Assembly: GCA_013399895.1 (NCBI GenBank)
Contig: VXBA01005361.1
Location: 4,938-68,937, forward strand
Source of the DNA: Serilophus lunatus
Lineage: Eukaryota > Chordata > Aves > Passeriformes > Eurylaimidae
Reading direction: 5' to 3'
Length of the DNA stretch: 64,000 nucleotides
A program made the translations under genes and the position numbers. Below, piece after piece: positions 1-10,200 of the stretch; within the stretch, counting starts at the first letter, position 1; each line of letters starts with the position of its first letter. Below the pieces are notes generated by a model. The model did no database searches and was not told where the DNA came from. It saw only the letters and a program-made list of their open reading frames with translations.

Positions 1-190
1 AGGATAGAGGGAATGCTGTGGGATAATGGGAATGGCGGGAAATGGGAATGGAGTGGGATTGCGGGGCAAGGAAGGGGAAGGACGAGAAGGGAAAAGGAAG
101 GGGAAGGGCAGACAAGGGGAAAGGGGAGGAGAAGGGAAGGGAGGAGGGAGGGTCAGGGACAGGGAATGGCAGGGATCACCCCGGGAATGG
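1..190. repeat. Purine-rich low-complexity tract
   Basis: The plus strand is almost pure G and A with many GGGAA, GGGAAT and GGGAGG runs. It lies inside an intron of MKRN2OS, just before the first visible exon. The short reading frames across it are composition artefacts. Tracts like this can form triplex or G-quadruplex structures, but that is inferred from composition only. Confidence 0.75.
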
Positions 191-265
191 GATCCTGACC
201 TCAGGAGGGGTTCCAGGGACATTCCTGAGGGACAGGCCAGGATCCAACACCTGCTCCTCTCCCAG

Positions 266-315
266 GGACTACGATGGGAGCTCTGACCTCCACGTGGGAA
301 TCACTAATTCCAAGG
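266..315 (+). CDS. MKRN2OS: MKRN2OS internal coding exon
   Basis: Encodes DYDGSSDLHVGITNSK plus one base of a Gly codon. Base 266 completes a codon begun in an exon left of the window. Flanked by cccag and gtaag. Confidence 0.9.
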
Positions 316-2552
316 GTAAGGAGCACTCAGCCGTCTGGAGCCTCGGCACCCGCTGCCCCCTGGCAATCCCACCTTGGAATACTCTGGGATTCTGAGGGGC
401 TGCAGGTGTCAGAGCTGGGAGCTCAGCCCTTCCCTTCCAAAGGGGATCCTGGGAACATGGGAAAATTCCCCAGGGTTTCTTCCAGCAGAGCTCCAGCCAA
501 AGCCATACCCCACATCCCACATGGAATGGGCACAGGGAATTGAAAGCCAGGCCCACTTTAAACAGGTTCCAATGAGTTCAATGTAGGTTTCAGTCATTAG
601 GAAAACAATATCTTAAAAATCCACATTAAAAATCCTCCTGGATTCTTCCCACCCTGCCCATGTTTAATGCCAGGACAGTGATGTGGGAGCTGGACAAGTT
701 GTCCTTAAATCGCCCTTGTTTATCCAAAGGCACCTGAACCCCCCCTGGAAACCAGAGCAGGTTTGGGTGGAAGTTATGGTGTAACCAGCCCAGGAACACC
801 GGGATGGGGGGGGAATCCTGGAGCTTTCATCCCCCCAGAGGGGCTGTGTGTGTTCCCAGGAGTGGTGTACAGCTATGACCAGGAGGGTGTGCACAGAGCC
901 GCCTCGGGGTGGGAGCAGTGCATCAGCATCCCCCTGCTCCAGCCGGGAATGTGGGAGCTGCAGCAGCACTGGGATCACCTCCTGGAGGAATTTTCTCAGG
1001 GAGAGGCCTGGCTTCCTCACAGGTATTCAGAGCTGGGGAGATTTTAGGCTGGGCTGATGAGCTGGGCTGGGCTGGTCGGGGTCATTTGGTTCTCTGATTC
1101 TTTTTAGCAGATTCAGAGCATTTGCATTTAAAGTCTGCCCACACTGGGGGGTTCCTGACACCTGGGGTGGGACACTTTGGGGGGGGGCTCATCTCCAGCC
1201 CTTCCAGCTTGGGATGGTCAAATGCAGAAAGGGTTCAGTTAAATCAGAGTGTCCCACCAATGTCACCAGTGTTACAGGTCAACACTGGGGGGTAACTTCA
1301 TCAATGCAGCCATAATAGAAAAGGAAAAACAAAACCCCAAACCAAAATCAAAGCATTTTTTAGCAACTCTGTATGTGCTGACTGAAAATTTCAGAGATTA
1401 TTTATTTCCCTAGACCAGGAGGTGGGAGAATTTGATTTAGAGCAGGATTTTTAATTTACAGCACTTGTAAAGCCAACGGGATTTGTGTTGCTTTTACAGT
1501 TCTCGGTGCCTTAAGTGATTACTAAAATGGCCTTGATGTCAAAAAACCACTGGCAGAAGGTGGTTAGGAGTGTTCATCTTCTCTAAAAGCTTGAGTTTTC
1601 TACCACCTCCTGACAAAGTGACCCAATTCTCCCACAACCAGAGCAGTGCCCACTGAACTGCTGAGAACTGAACTCTCTGAATTAACTCATTTTTCAATAG
1701 ACAGGAACTGCACTAAATAACCCTGTAACACCTCTGGGTTCAGGCCAAGCCTAAGTCTGATTTTATTCATGACTGCTTTTCATTTACTGAAGGATTAAAA
1801 GAATAACTGAAGCTGTCAGTGGCCAACACAAAACATGTGGGAGAATCCAAGAAATGTTGTGACAGTGCTGTAGTGTCCCAGGTGAGGGGAGCAGGGCAAA
1901 AAAGGCAAAAAACTTTTAAATGGTTGTGAGTCCTACCCTTGGCAGTGGGGTTTGGCTGGCACAACACATCAGTGAGAGAAAGGTCTGGATTTTAAGGGAG
2001 CTGCCACATTCCCGCCCCCCCCCCACCCCAGCAAACACTGGGGCTGCAGGAGGGAGTCTGCAACACGAGGAAGAGCAAAGGTTAACGAGGTAAAAAAACC
2101 CTAAGAGCTACATAAAAATGAAGAACTCATTGCTGTCAAGTCTTGTTTTCCCTGCCCTGAGCTTCTGGTCTCCCTAGCTGGGAAGCACAGCTCGTGATGA
2201 AGGGAATATATTTAAACACCAGGGAAGTTAAACATCAAGGGATAGTTGCTGGAGCGTTCTTGGCTCAGGGGTAACTCCTGTGGATGTGGATTTCCCCAGG
2301 TATGATGAGCAGGAGCACAACTGCTACACCTACGCCCTGGCCTTCATTAACCACGTGCTGAGCAGCCAGGGCAAGGAGCCCCTGAGCAAAGGGCAGTTCA
2401 CAGAGAGGTTTGTGCTCCCAGAGACCAGGAGAGCCTCCAGGTACCTCACCCTGCACCACGAGCTCACCCACAGGGACTTCTACATGGTGCCCCTTCCTGA
2501 GGAGCAGCACAGCAGCACTGCTGCAGAGGATGAGCTGCTCTGTGAGACCTGA
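266..2552 (+). CDS. MKRN2OS: MKRN2OS (MKRN2 opposite-strand protein), 3' coding exons, partial
   Basis: Three exons (266-315, 860-1022, 2300-2552) join in frame and encode the last ~154 residues of MKRN2OS (C3orf83 in human). The joined peptide carries DYDGSSDLHVGITNSKG, then CISIPLLQPGMW and AWLPHRYDEQEHNCYTYAL, which match the recalled human protein closely. Every boundary has AG/GT: acceptor cccag before 266, donor gtaag after 315, acceptor cccag before 860, donor gtatt after 1022, acceptor cccag before 2300. The stop is TGA at 2550-2552. The N-terminal exons are left of the window. The gene is named for lying antisense and head-to-head to MKRN2, so MKRN2 should lie just beyond the left edge. 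Molecular function is unknown. It converges with TSEN2 as in mammals. The first two introns visible (316-859, 1023-2299) hold no recognised exon. Confidence 0.93.
860..1022 (+). CDS. MKRN2OS: MKRN2OS internal coding exon
   Basis: Begins by completing the Gly codon, then reads VVYSYDQEGVHRAASGW and on to EAWLPH, ending in two bases of an Arg codon. The 163-bp length keeps the frame between the neighbouring exons. Donor is gtattc. Confidence 0.92.
2300..2552 (+). CDS. MKRN2OS: MKRN2OS terminal coding exon
   Basis: Completes the Arg codon and reads YDEQEHNCYTYALAFIN, then a less conserved, Glu/Ser-rich tail ending LLCET and TGA. The HNCY(T/S)YAL segment is the most conserved part against the recalled human protein. 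Confidence 0.93.
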
Positions 2553-2995
2553 CCCAGGGACAGGGCTGAGGGCTCCACATCTCAGGGGTTAAGGGGCAGG
2601 GGCTGCTGAGTGGAGCTGCAAACTAAACCTGATGTGCAGATTAAAATTAATTCATCTTGGGCATTTGAGTGAAGTAAAATTCCATGTACACACTGGAGAA
2701 AATTTCTGTGGGAATTATGCCCGTTTCCCAGTTCACTGTGTGCTCTGTTCTGCAAAGACAGTTAATAAGAGAAATCATATCTGCTGTGTAATTAAGGGTT
2801 TTAGCAAATCAACTGTGGTAACTTCAGCTGTAGCAAACCAGAATGTTTTTTTCCCTGTCACATTTGCTTGCTGATGAATGTAAAAAAGGGAACATGTGCT
2901 TATGTGTTGCTGAAATTCCTGACTTGCTGCACATTATTTTCCTTTCCTTTAATTACTAATAAATATATGCACAAATAAATCCAGCCTCTTCGCCA
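2553..2995 (+). promoter_or_regulatory. MKRN2OS: MKRN2OS 3'UTR with tandem polyadenylation signals
   Basis: Two AATAAA hexamers lie at 2958-2963 and 2974-2979 on the plus strand, about 410 bases after the stop codon. They are the first canonical signals downstream of the stop, so cleavage is expected near 2985-3000. Confidence 0.75.
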
Positions 2996-3914
2996 GATGC
3001 ATTCCTTTTTCCATTCTGAACTGCACGCTGAAGCAAGGAAGCCAAGATGGAATTCCAGTGCCTGGATGTGAAGCAGCAAGACTTAAAATGCCAAAATGCA
3101 GGGGTGTCTCCCCATCTGAGTCATAAACGCATGACAGGCCAGGACAGAGAGAGCTTAGGAGTGCACTAGGGAAAAATAAATGTATGAACTGTTGTAGTTT
3201 CTGGATAAAAGGGAAAAAAGCAGTGAGGAAATCTCCCTCTCAGTTATTTTATGCACAGTAACTCATCTTCACAGTCCTACCTCACTGGCACAGGCAGGAC
3301 CAAGCCCTCACTTTGAAGGAGGAATCTTATGCTGCAAATCCCAAGGGAAGACAGAATCTCACCCAGACAGGGAAAGGTGCCCAACACCTGACTTTTCTGT
3401 TAAGTGCTTAGACCCCAGGATAAATTCAAGAGTTCCTCAAATCTGAGCTATGAGTGTGAAAATAAGCCACTGAATTCCAGGGTCCAGGCACCCAACAGCA
3501 ACGTGTTCCAATGCTCAATATTCCAACAAGCAAATCTCTTCCCAAATCCCAATCCCTGCAATTTCATCCAGGCTCCCAAGTCAGGTTTTGGTTGAAGAAT
3601 GGCACCACTGAATACCCTAAAAGGTAATTTGAATCCCTGTAATTACTGCTGGCTTTTAACCATTAAATTTAAGGACTATCAAGTTTCAGCCCTTCTTTCT
3701 GAAAAAATGTAGGACCCTGTGCTGAGCTGCAGAGCGAAGTTAGTCCAACACTTCCCAGTTCTGAACAGGTATTCACAGAAAACTTTGACCCCTTGTTGCT
3801 CAGGCTTTGGCAGACATTCAGGATTCAGAGTCCAGTGGCTCTGCAGACCTGTTCAGCACTAGTGCCTGCACCTGCCACAATCTTAAAAACACTCTTAGTC
3901 ATGGCTGCAGTGTA
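2996..3914. other. Gap between convergent MKRN2OS and TSEN2 3' ends
   Basis: About 0.9 kb between the polyadenylation sites of two genes that run toward each other. I see no exon, RNA gene or dated transposon here. The 63-codon open frame at 3404-3595 has no recognisable content. Confidence 0.6.
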
Positions 3915-4176
3915 GCCACCACTTGATCTTTATACTTTTATTTCATATTTTGAGCTGGGACACAGCTTTAATTCCCCCTCCCCTTCATATGCATTATTGC
4001 AGTTCAATGTTTTTCAATACAACATTCCAGTAAAGATGACACGCCTCATTTTAAATGGCATTTATACAAACCAACTGGATATATTGACAGGAACTCTTCT
4101 GAGGCAGTGGTTCATCGTGAGATCAGGTAAAAAACAACAACAAAGGGTTTTTAAAAAGCCAGTTTTTCCCATGCAG
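3915..4176 (-). promoter_or_regulatory. TSEN2: TSEN2 3'UTR and polyadenylation signal
   Basis: The minus-strand hexamer AATAAA (TTTATT at 3937-3942 on the plus strand) lies about 235 bases after the TSEN2 stop. It is the only canonical signal I see in that interval, so cleavage is expected at about 3915-3925. Confidence 0.7.
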
Positions 4177-4239
4177 TCAGTTAAATTCATCTTGCTCACT
4201 GCGCTCCCGGGAAGAAACCCAGCGACTTACAATCAGTTC
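4177..4239 (-). CDS. TSEN2: TSEN2 terminal coding exon
   Basis: Encodes ELIVSRWVSSRERSEQDEFN then TGA (4179-4177). The human end is EVILSRWVSSRERSDQDDL. Acceptor tatttcag. Confidence 0.94.
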   Translation of the reverse strand, partial: ELIVSRWVSSRERSEQDEFN

Positions 4240-7200
4240 CTGAAATAAAAACCCCCCAAAAGCTACAGATAATCAGTGAGGAATGGGGATTAAGTCTGTA
4301 AAATTCATGTATATGATGTGACCACTGAGAAATGACTGTTCCTGAAGTGAGCTGATTTCTCACACATTTGTCTCCATTTTTAACATACATTAACCCCTCA
4401 GTCTCCATAGCTATCCCTGCTTTCCCATGCAAATGCTTACATCCACAGCAGCAGCAACATTAAACTTTAGAACTGAGGGCTGAAGTTTTCAGAGAGCCTG
4501 CAATGCACTTGGAGCAGGAAGGAATCTAATTTTATTGCAGCTGAACCAACATGGCAAAGGAGAGCAGGAACTACTCACCTGAACCTTGATCCTTCTCATA
4601 CAGTCCGGGCTCGACATCTCCTCTGCAGTCATGTCAGAAGGTCTGATCAAATAGCAGAGCATCAGCTCCTGTGGGCAGCCAGGAAATACCCACCATGAAT
4701 TCCAGCTGATCAGGGAGCACTGGGGCTGAAGCTCTAGCACAGAGAAAAAGAAGTTCCACTGTTCTACAGAAAATCCTGGGAGATGGAGAGGGCTTTAAAA
4801 ACACACGTGGCAGGCAGGAAAAAAAAGCCCTTCAGGTCTTTCTTCTGTTCCTCACACAATTTTTAGTGTTCCCACAGGCATCAGAACTTTATTAAGCTGC
4901 TTGCAGAATTCATCAGGATATTGAGGAAGGAGACCTGTTTCCCCACTCAAGATGTGGTTCAGCAGCAAGGTTCTCTTTCCAGCCTCACTCCCTCCCTTCC
5001 CTTGGGAGCTACACTCTCCATTTACCCTGCTGGAGCTGTTCAAACCCAGCCCCTTGCACTCACCTTAGAAGCACTGGCAGTTGTTCTGTTCAGCCCAGAC
5101 AAGGACATCCAGCTGAGAGGTCTGCGAAGAGAACCTTCAAAATGATCATCCACCAATTCAGCAATGACAGAGTAACTGGGAAACAGAGCACACAGGGCAA
5201 GTCACAGGAAGAAAATTACCATTTCAGGAAGAAAAATCAAGAACTAGAGGGTAGAAACTGCTGTTAAATATGTTGACAGAAAGCTGTGAAACTTCAGTCT
5301 CTTCTATGAGCACAAGAGAAGAAATGAAGTTGTGAACCTGCCCAGTGGCACCTTCCCTCTTCACTGATATTTGCAGCATTCCCTTATCAATGACATGCTG
5401 ACATTTTTAACCAATTTATTTTCCCTCACTAGCTAACGAATGAAGACAATTATCATCCCTTAAAAGTTTCTTCTCCCAAATTATATAAATTCCCCATACC
5501 ACAGACTTTTCAAAGTCAGTTTTACTAAATCAAATCACTCCCCTGAGTACATTCATCATATGAGTGCTAAACATGACTTTTAATTTTAATGTCTATTACT
5601 TAAATTCAATTAAATTGTGTCATTTAGTACCTCTGCTAACAGGGTTTTCACATTTCCAGTATGAATACCTCTGGCAACATATTTTGAGTGATGAATATGT
5701 GCTTAACCAGTGAAAATGTGAGAGAAATGCAATTTAAAACAAAGAAATTAGACAGAAACATGAGTGTCAAACCTGGCATGATAGAAGGGGGGGCCTTTTC
5801 TATACAGCACTGAAATGAGAGAGAAACACCCTAGTTAGATTATTCCATCTGAGTTTAATAGCAGGGTCCATAAACATTGCCAAATGTTTCCCAAGTTTTA
5901 ATTACACGAGACAGAACTCCAGCACTTCTGAATTCTGCTCAGAATTAAGTAGTCCCAGCAAGTGGAGAGAGAGGGAAGAGCAGCTGAGACAGGGCAGGGC
6001 AGGGGCAGGTAAAAGATAAATCAGAAGAGCCAAAGGACAGTTAACAATTGCTGTGGAGAAAGGTTGGGGTGGAATTTTTCTGCACCAGACTTGTGTTTTT
6101 AACACTGTATTTTTAACAAAAGCTGAGCCACTGGAGGACAAGTAAAATCCCACAGTAAGCCATGGAATTTTTGTTCCAAACAGACATTTCCCACAATTTT
6201 AGGAGAGGCCCAGGTTCTTACACACTGCCCAGCAGGCCCACACAAGGCTCCTCACAGATGGACTGATGCACTCAGTTACATTTCCTGTCTTCCCTTTGCC
6301 AGGAGCTGTAAGAGGGGACTTCCTTTAACTAGCAGAGCTTTCCTTACACACCTGGTTACACCCTGTCAGGAGAGGGAGGAGCAGCACTTCATTCCAGAAA
6401 TGAAAATGATCCATTACAAACAACTGAGTAACATCAGCTCTAGGGAGGTGCTGCCAAAGGACAAGCTCAGGAGTAAGGCAGAGCTCTTACCAGCCTTCAA
6501 CTCCTCCACTTCCTGGCACAAATCCAAAGGCAGTGAGTGACTAAGCACAACCCCCAGGATGTGCAACTACATCAGCAGCACTCCAACACCTGCTGGTTTG
6601 CAAAAGTACCTCCCTTAGTGCACATTCTCCTGTAATGACAGGCTTTATTTACTGTGCTGTTTATGTGGACATGAGCTAAATGTAGTTCTTTAACTACTTA
6701 GCAATGCATTATGGACACTGCTAATTACTGCTCTAAGATTAAACCCCCAACCATTAACAAACAAGTCCCTTCTCCCCCAAAAAACACTCAGAGAAAGTCT
6801 CAGCAGTAAGTTCAGCACAAGTCCAGCTTCTGTTCATGGGGTGAATGGGGTGCATGGACTATGAATTGGGATCTGGATGCAGACTTGTTACTCTAGAGAC
6901 TGTCACGTTGACACTGCAGAAGGTGTTTAGAAAGGGGTAGAGGCACTTGGGAAGGGAATTCCAGTGCAATCCTGTAGGAATTATTAACCTCATGAAGCCA
7001 AACAACAGGCCTTTCCAGCTGTCTCTTCAGCTATTGGCTACAGGATGGTATTCTGCACTCACATCCCAACATTATTGCTAATCCACAGTCCAGCCCAAAC
7101 CATCTTTGGCCAGCTGCCAAGGAGCAAAGGCTGCAGCAGCCACTGCAGCCCTGTCTGGCAGTGCCTGGGAGGACTGCCTGCATCCCAGAGGAAGGTACTC

Positions 7201-10200
7201 ACAGAGGTCAGTGCCATACTTGAGCCCCACCTTGGGCACCCAGCCCCTGCTGCGGAAATAGTGGTAGGCCATGTAGGTGGTTCTGAAATCAGGCTTCACC
7301 TCGCTGAACACCTCCCACAGCTTCAGGATGGTCAGGGGCTCCTGCAAGCCACACAGAGCACACTGCAGCACAGCCACGGGTCACACAGCATCCCTAAAGG
7401 TAACACTTCTGGGAACCTGCTGGGGGTCTTTTTAGCATTGATAGTGCCCCTGTTTAAAGGAAAGGCTGATCACTCTTAAACTAGAAACACAGGTTTCAAT
7501 TATTTTGCCATTACATGAAAAATAACTTGATAGAATTAACGCTTAAAACTCCAAGGATTTTTCCCATTTCAGGAGAGACTTCACCATATTATTTCTCCCA
7601 GACTTCCTTTCCCATATTTCCAGCCTAAGTTACAACAAAAATCCTTTCTCTAGTGCTTTATTAGATTTGTCTCAGTAAACCTAAAACATTCAGACCAGTA
7701 TTTCTCAAACAGAAATACCACTTAGAAGAAAAACTTTCCAATTGCTCTGTTTGGTATTTCCTCCTCTAGAATTAACAGCATAAGTTACTCCCACGATAGG
7801 TAAGACTTTCAGACCAAACCATATCCACACTAATGGTATCCCCAGTAACCCAAAATTAATCCAATCTCTTACCTCACCATAATAAATACTTAGACATCCC
7901 AGAGCATAGACCAAGAAGAAAGCCTGAAAAATAAACAGAATACAGTTTAATTGAAAGCTGTAGTTTACATAAACACCTTTATAGTTCCATGCAAGAGCAA
8001 AGGCTCAAATTGATTTTATACAAGAATCTCAATGTCATCACTCCTGAAGGCATGGTGTTAAAACTAACACAAAAATACATGTAGGAGCAGCACAATTGAA
8101 ACTGGATTTATATAAATTTTATATTCCTGGTATTCCTATACTTCATTCCTGACACTGGTCAGTTGAATTATTCATCTAAAGCAAATGGGATTGGACCCTA
8201 AATATTTTTTTAACTCTATCCTGTAATTATCACAGGTTAGTTAAGTTTAATGACTAAGACAATCCTTAGGAGACAAAGGAGAACCCCGTACTTTAGAAAC
8301 AGGTATTAAATCACATTGCAACATAAATGAATGTTTACTTTTTTCAGATTAAAAGCAAAGGCACCTTGTATTGCACCTGAAACATACCTCTTCCAAGCTG
8401 AGCTGTAAATATTCAAACATCCTAAATGGATTTTTTCTGCACACTAGTTTTTCCTTCTTGACAACCTGCAAGAACAAAATCACTGTATTAATATGGCTTA
8501 AAAGTGGAAAAAATACCGAATTCTAAACTAGCATGGATCTAGAAGATCGGGATCCTTACATTTCCCTGTGGAGAATGAGTGGAGTCACCTTCAGGGCACG
8601 AGCTTCCTTCCTCCTCCTCTTGCACCAGCACATATTCTGGAGCATTTTCTTTCAGCTGGAGCCCCTCAGGAGCCCTTTGCTCAGGGCTCTGCTTCCCCTC
8701 ACAGCCACAAAGCCCAGGAGCTCCACACTCCTGGCAGGGCCCTTCCCCCTGTCTGGAGCCACACACAGGACCCAGCCCTGGATCTCCTTCCAAACTGGCT
8801 TTCTTGGAGCCCCCATTCTGTTCCCCAGCACTCAGGGCTCCGAGATCTGGAGAAGATTGTCTGCAAGGTTCTGTCCCTGGGCTTGTTCTGTGGCAGCTTT
8901 TCCAAGATTGTTCAGCTCCCCCCTCTTCCAGCTGAAGAGGTTTAGTGTAGTTATCCAGAATTTGGGTAACTGAGGAGTCATCAAGTCCTTGCTCTTTCAG
9001 AACACTCCTGGCCCACTGAACACGGCGCTGGTACCTGGGAAACAGAACACAGGGCAACTGCTGGGGCACTGCAGCCTCTGAAACACAGCTTTAAACAAGG
9101 GCCTTAAAAAGCAGAGGATTCAGCACAGTCACAAACAACTGAACTGCCCCAAACCACCAAGGGTGACAATGCCATGGGGCTCCAGGTTTTGGAGAGCTGC
9201 AGGTGGCACCACTGAACATCCCCCCTGGCTCTGCCTTTTAAATTTCTGTGGCCCAAACGCCCTCACTGAGAGCTGCACAAGGGGCTGGGGAGCTTCAAGA
9301 AGCAAGAACTTCACCAGGAAAAAAGTCTCTTCTCCCACAGAAGCCTTGAACCTGAAATCCCCACAAAACCATTGAGCAGGATTAAAATATGCAGCAAGCC
9401 TTTGCATCCAGAGCTCTCACACACTTCATCTATTACTCAGATCACTACTCCACTCTGCTTTAACTCCCTCTGAAGCTGCAGTGGCATAGCTGAAACACCA
9501 GTGGAAAAATCTTAAGCAGAAACTACCTTTTTTAACCAAAACCCTCAGAGTTATATCCCTGAGGAAGAACAATAACCCAGTAGCTGAAAGCTGCAAATAT
9601 TTCTAATACTTTTCAATTATGATACAGTTATTTCTCTTGGAAAATAACATTAACACTGAGCTGAAGACACAAAGCTGCGGGGAGCTGAGGGAAGCTGCCC
9701 TTCCTCAAACCTGGACAACTCCAGCATAGTATTCTTTACTTCCCTGGACAAAATCCTAAGGCAGCAATTCCAGCTTAGGAAATAAAGAACTACAAAGACA
9801 ATTAAATGCAAATTTCATGTGTCAACACAAATACAAGTCCCTCTGAAGTCTCATAATGAAGCTACAAAACTCAGTGCTGTACTCCTTGCCATAGAAAAGA
9901 GACTCCTCTTGGTTCTATTGTTTCATTACCACATGATTTGCACTTACAGACCTCTACTGGGACAGGTCATGGTGCAGTTTCTGCACCAATATAATCACAC
10001 TTTCACTGATGCTCAGCTATTGCTGGCACAAAAAGCTGCCACAAAAGAGACTAAAAGAATGACAAGTATTTCTGCAAGCAGCAGTAGTAGTGATATTGGT
10101 ATTGGTTTTATATGTTGTTTTAAAACTGAGGACTGAAGGAGCAGAGCTTTTAAATTTAAGTACATTTTTAGGGTTATCATAAGGTTAAAAAACCCTGAGT

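Noticed and set aside
8533..8973. Plus-strand 146-codon frame
   Set aside because: It is the antisense shadow of TSEN2 coding exon 4, whose minus-strand frame has clear homology and splice sites.
9722..9757. Short candidate exon between TSEN2 coding exons 2 and 4
   Set aside because: Phase fits, but the peptide does not match TSEN2; the true microexon at 10749-10785 encodes the conserved TNMPIIT segment with better splice sites.
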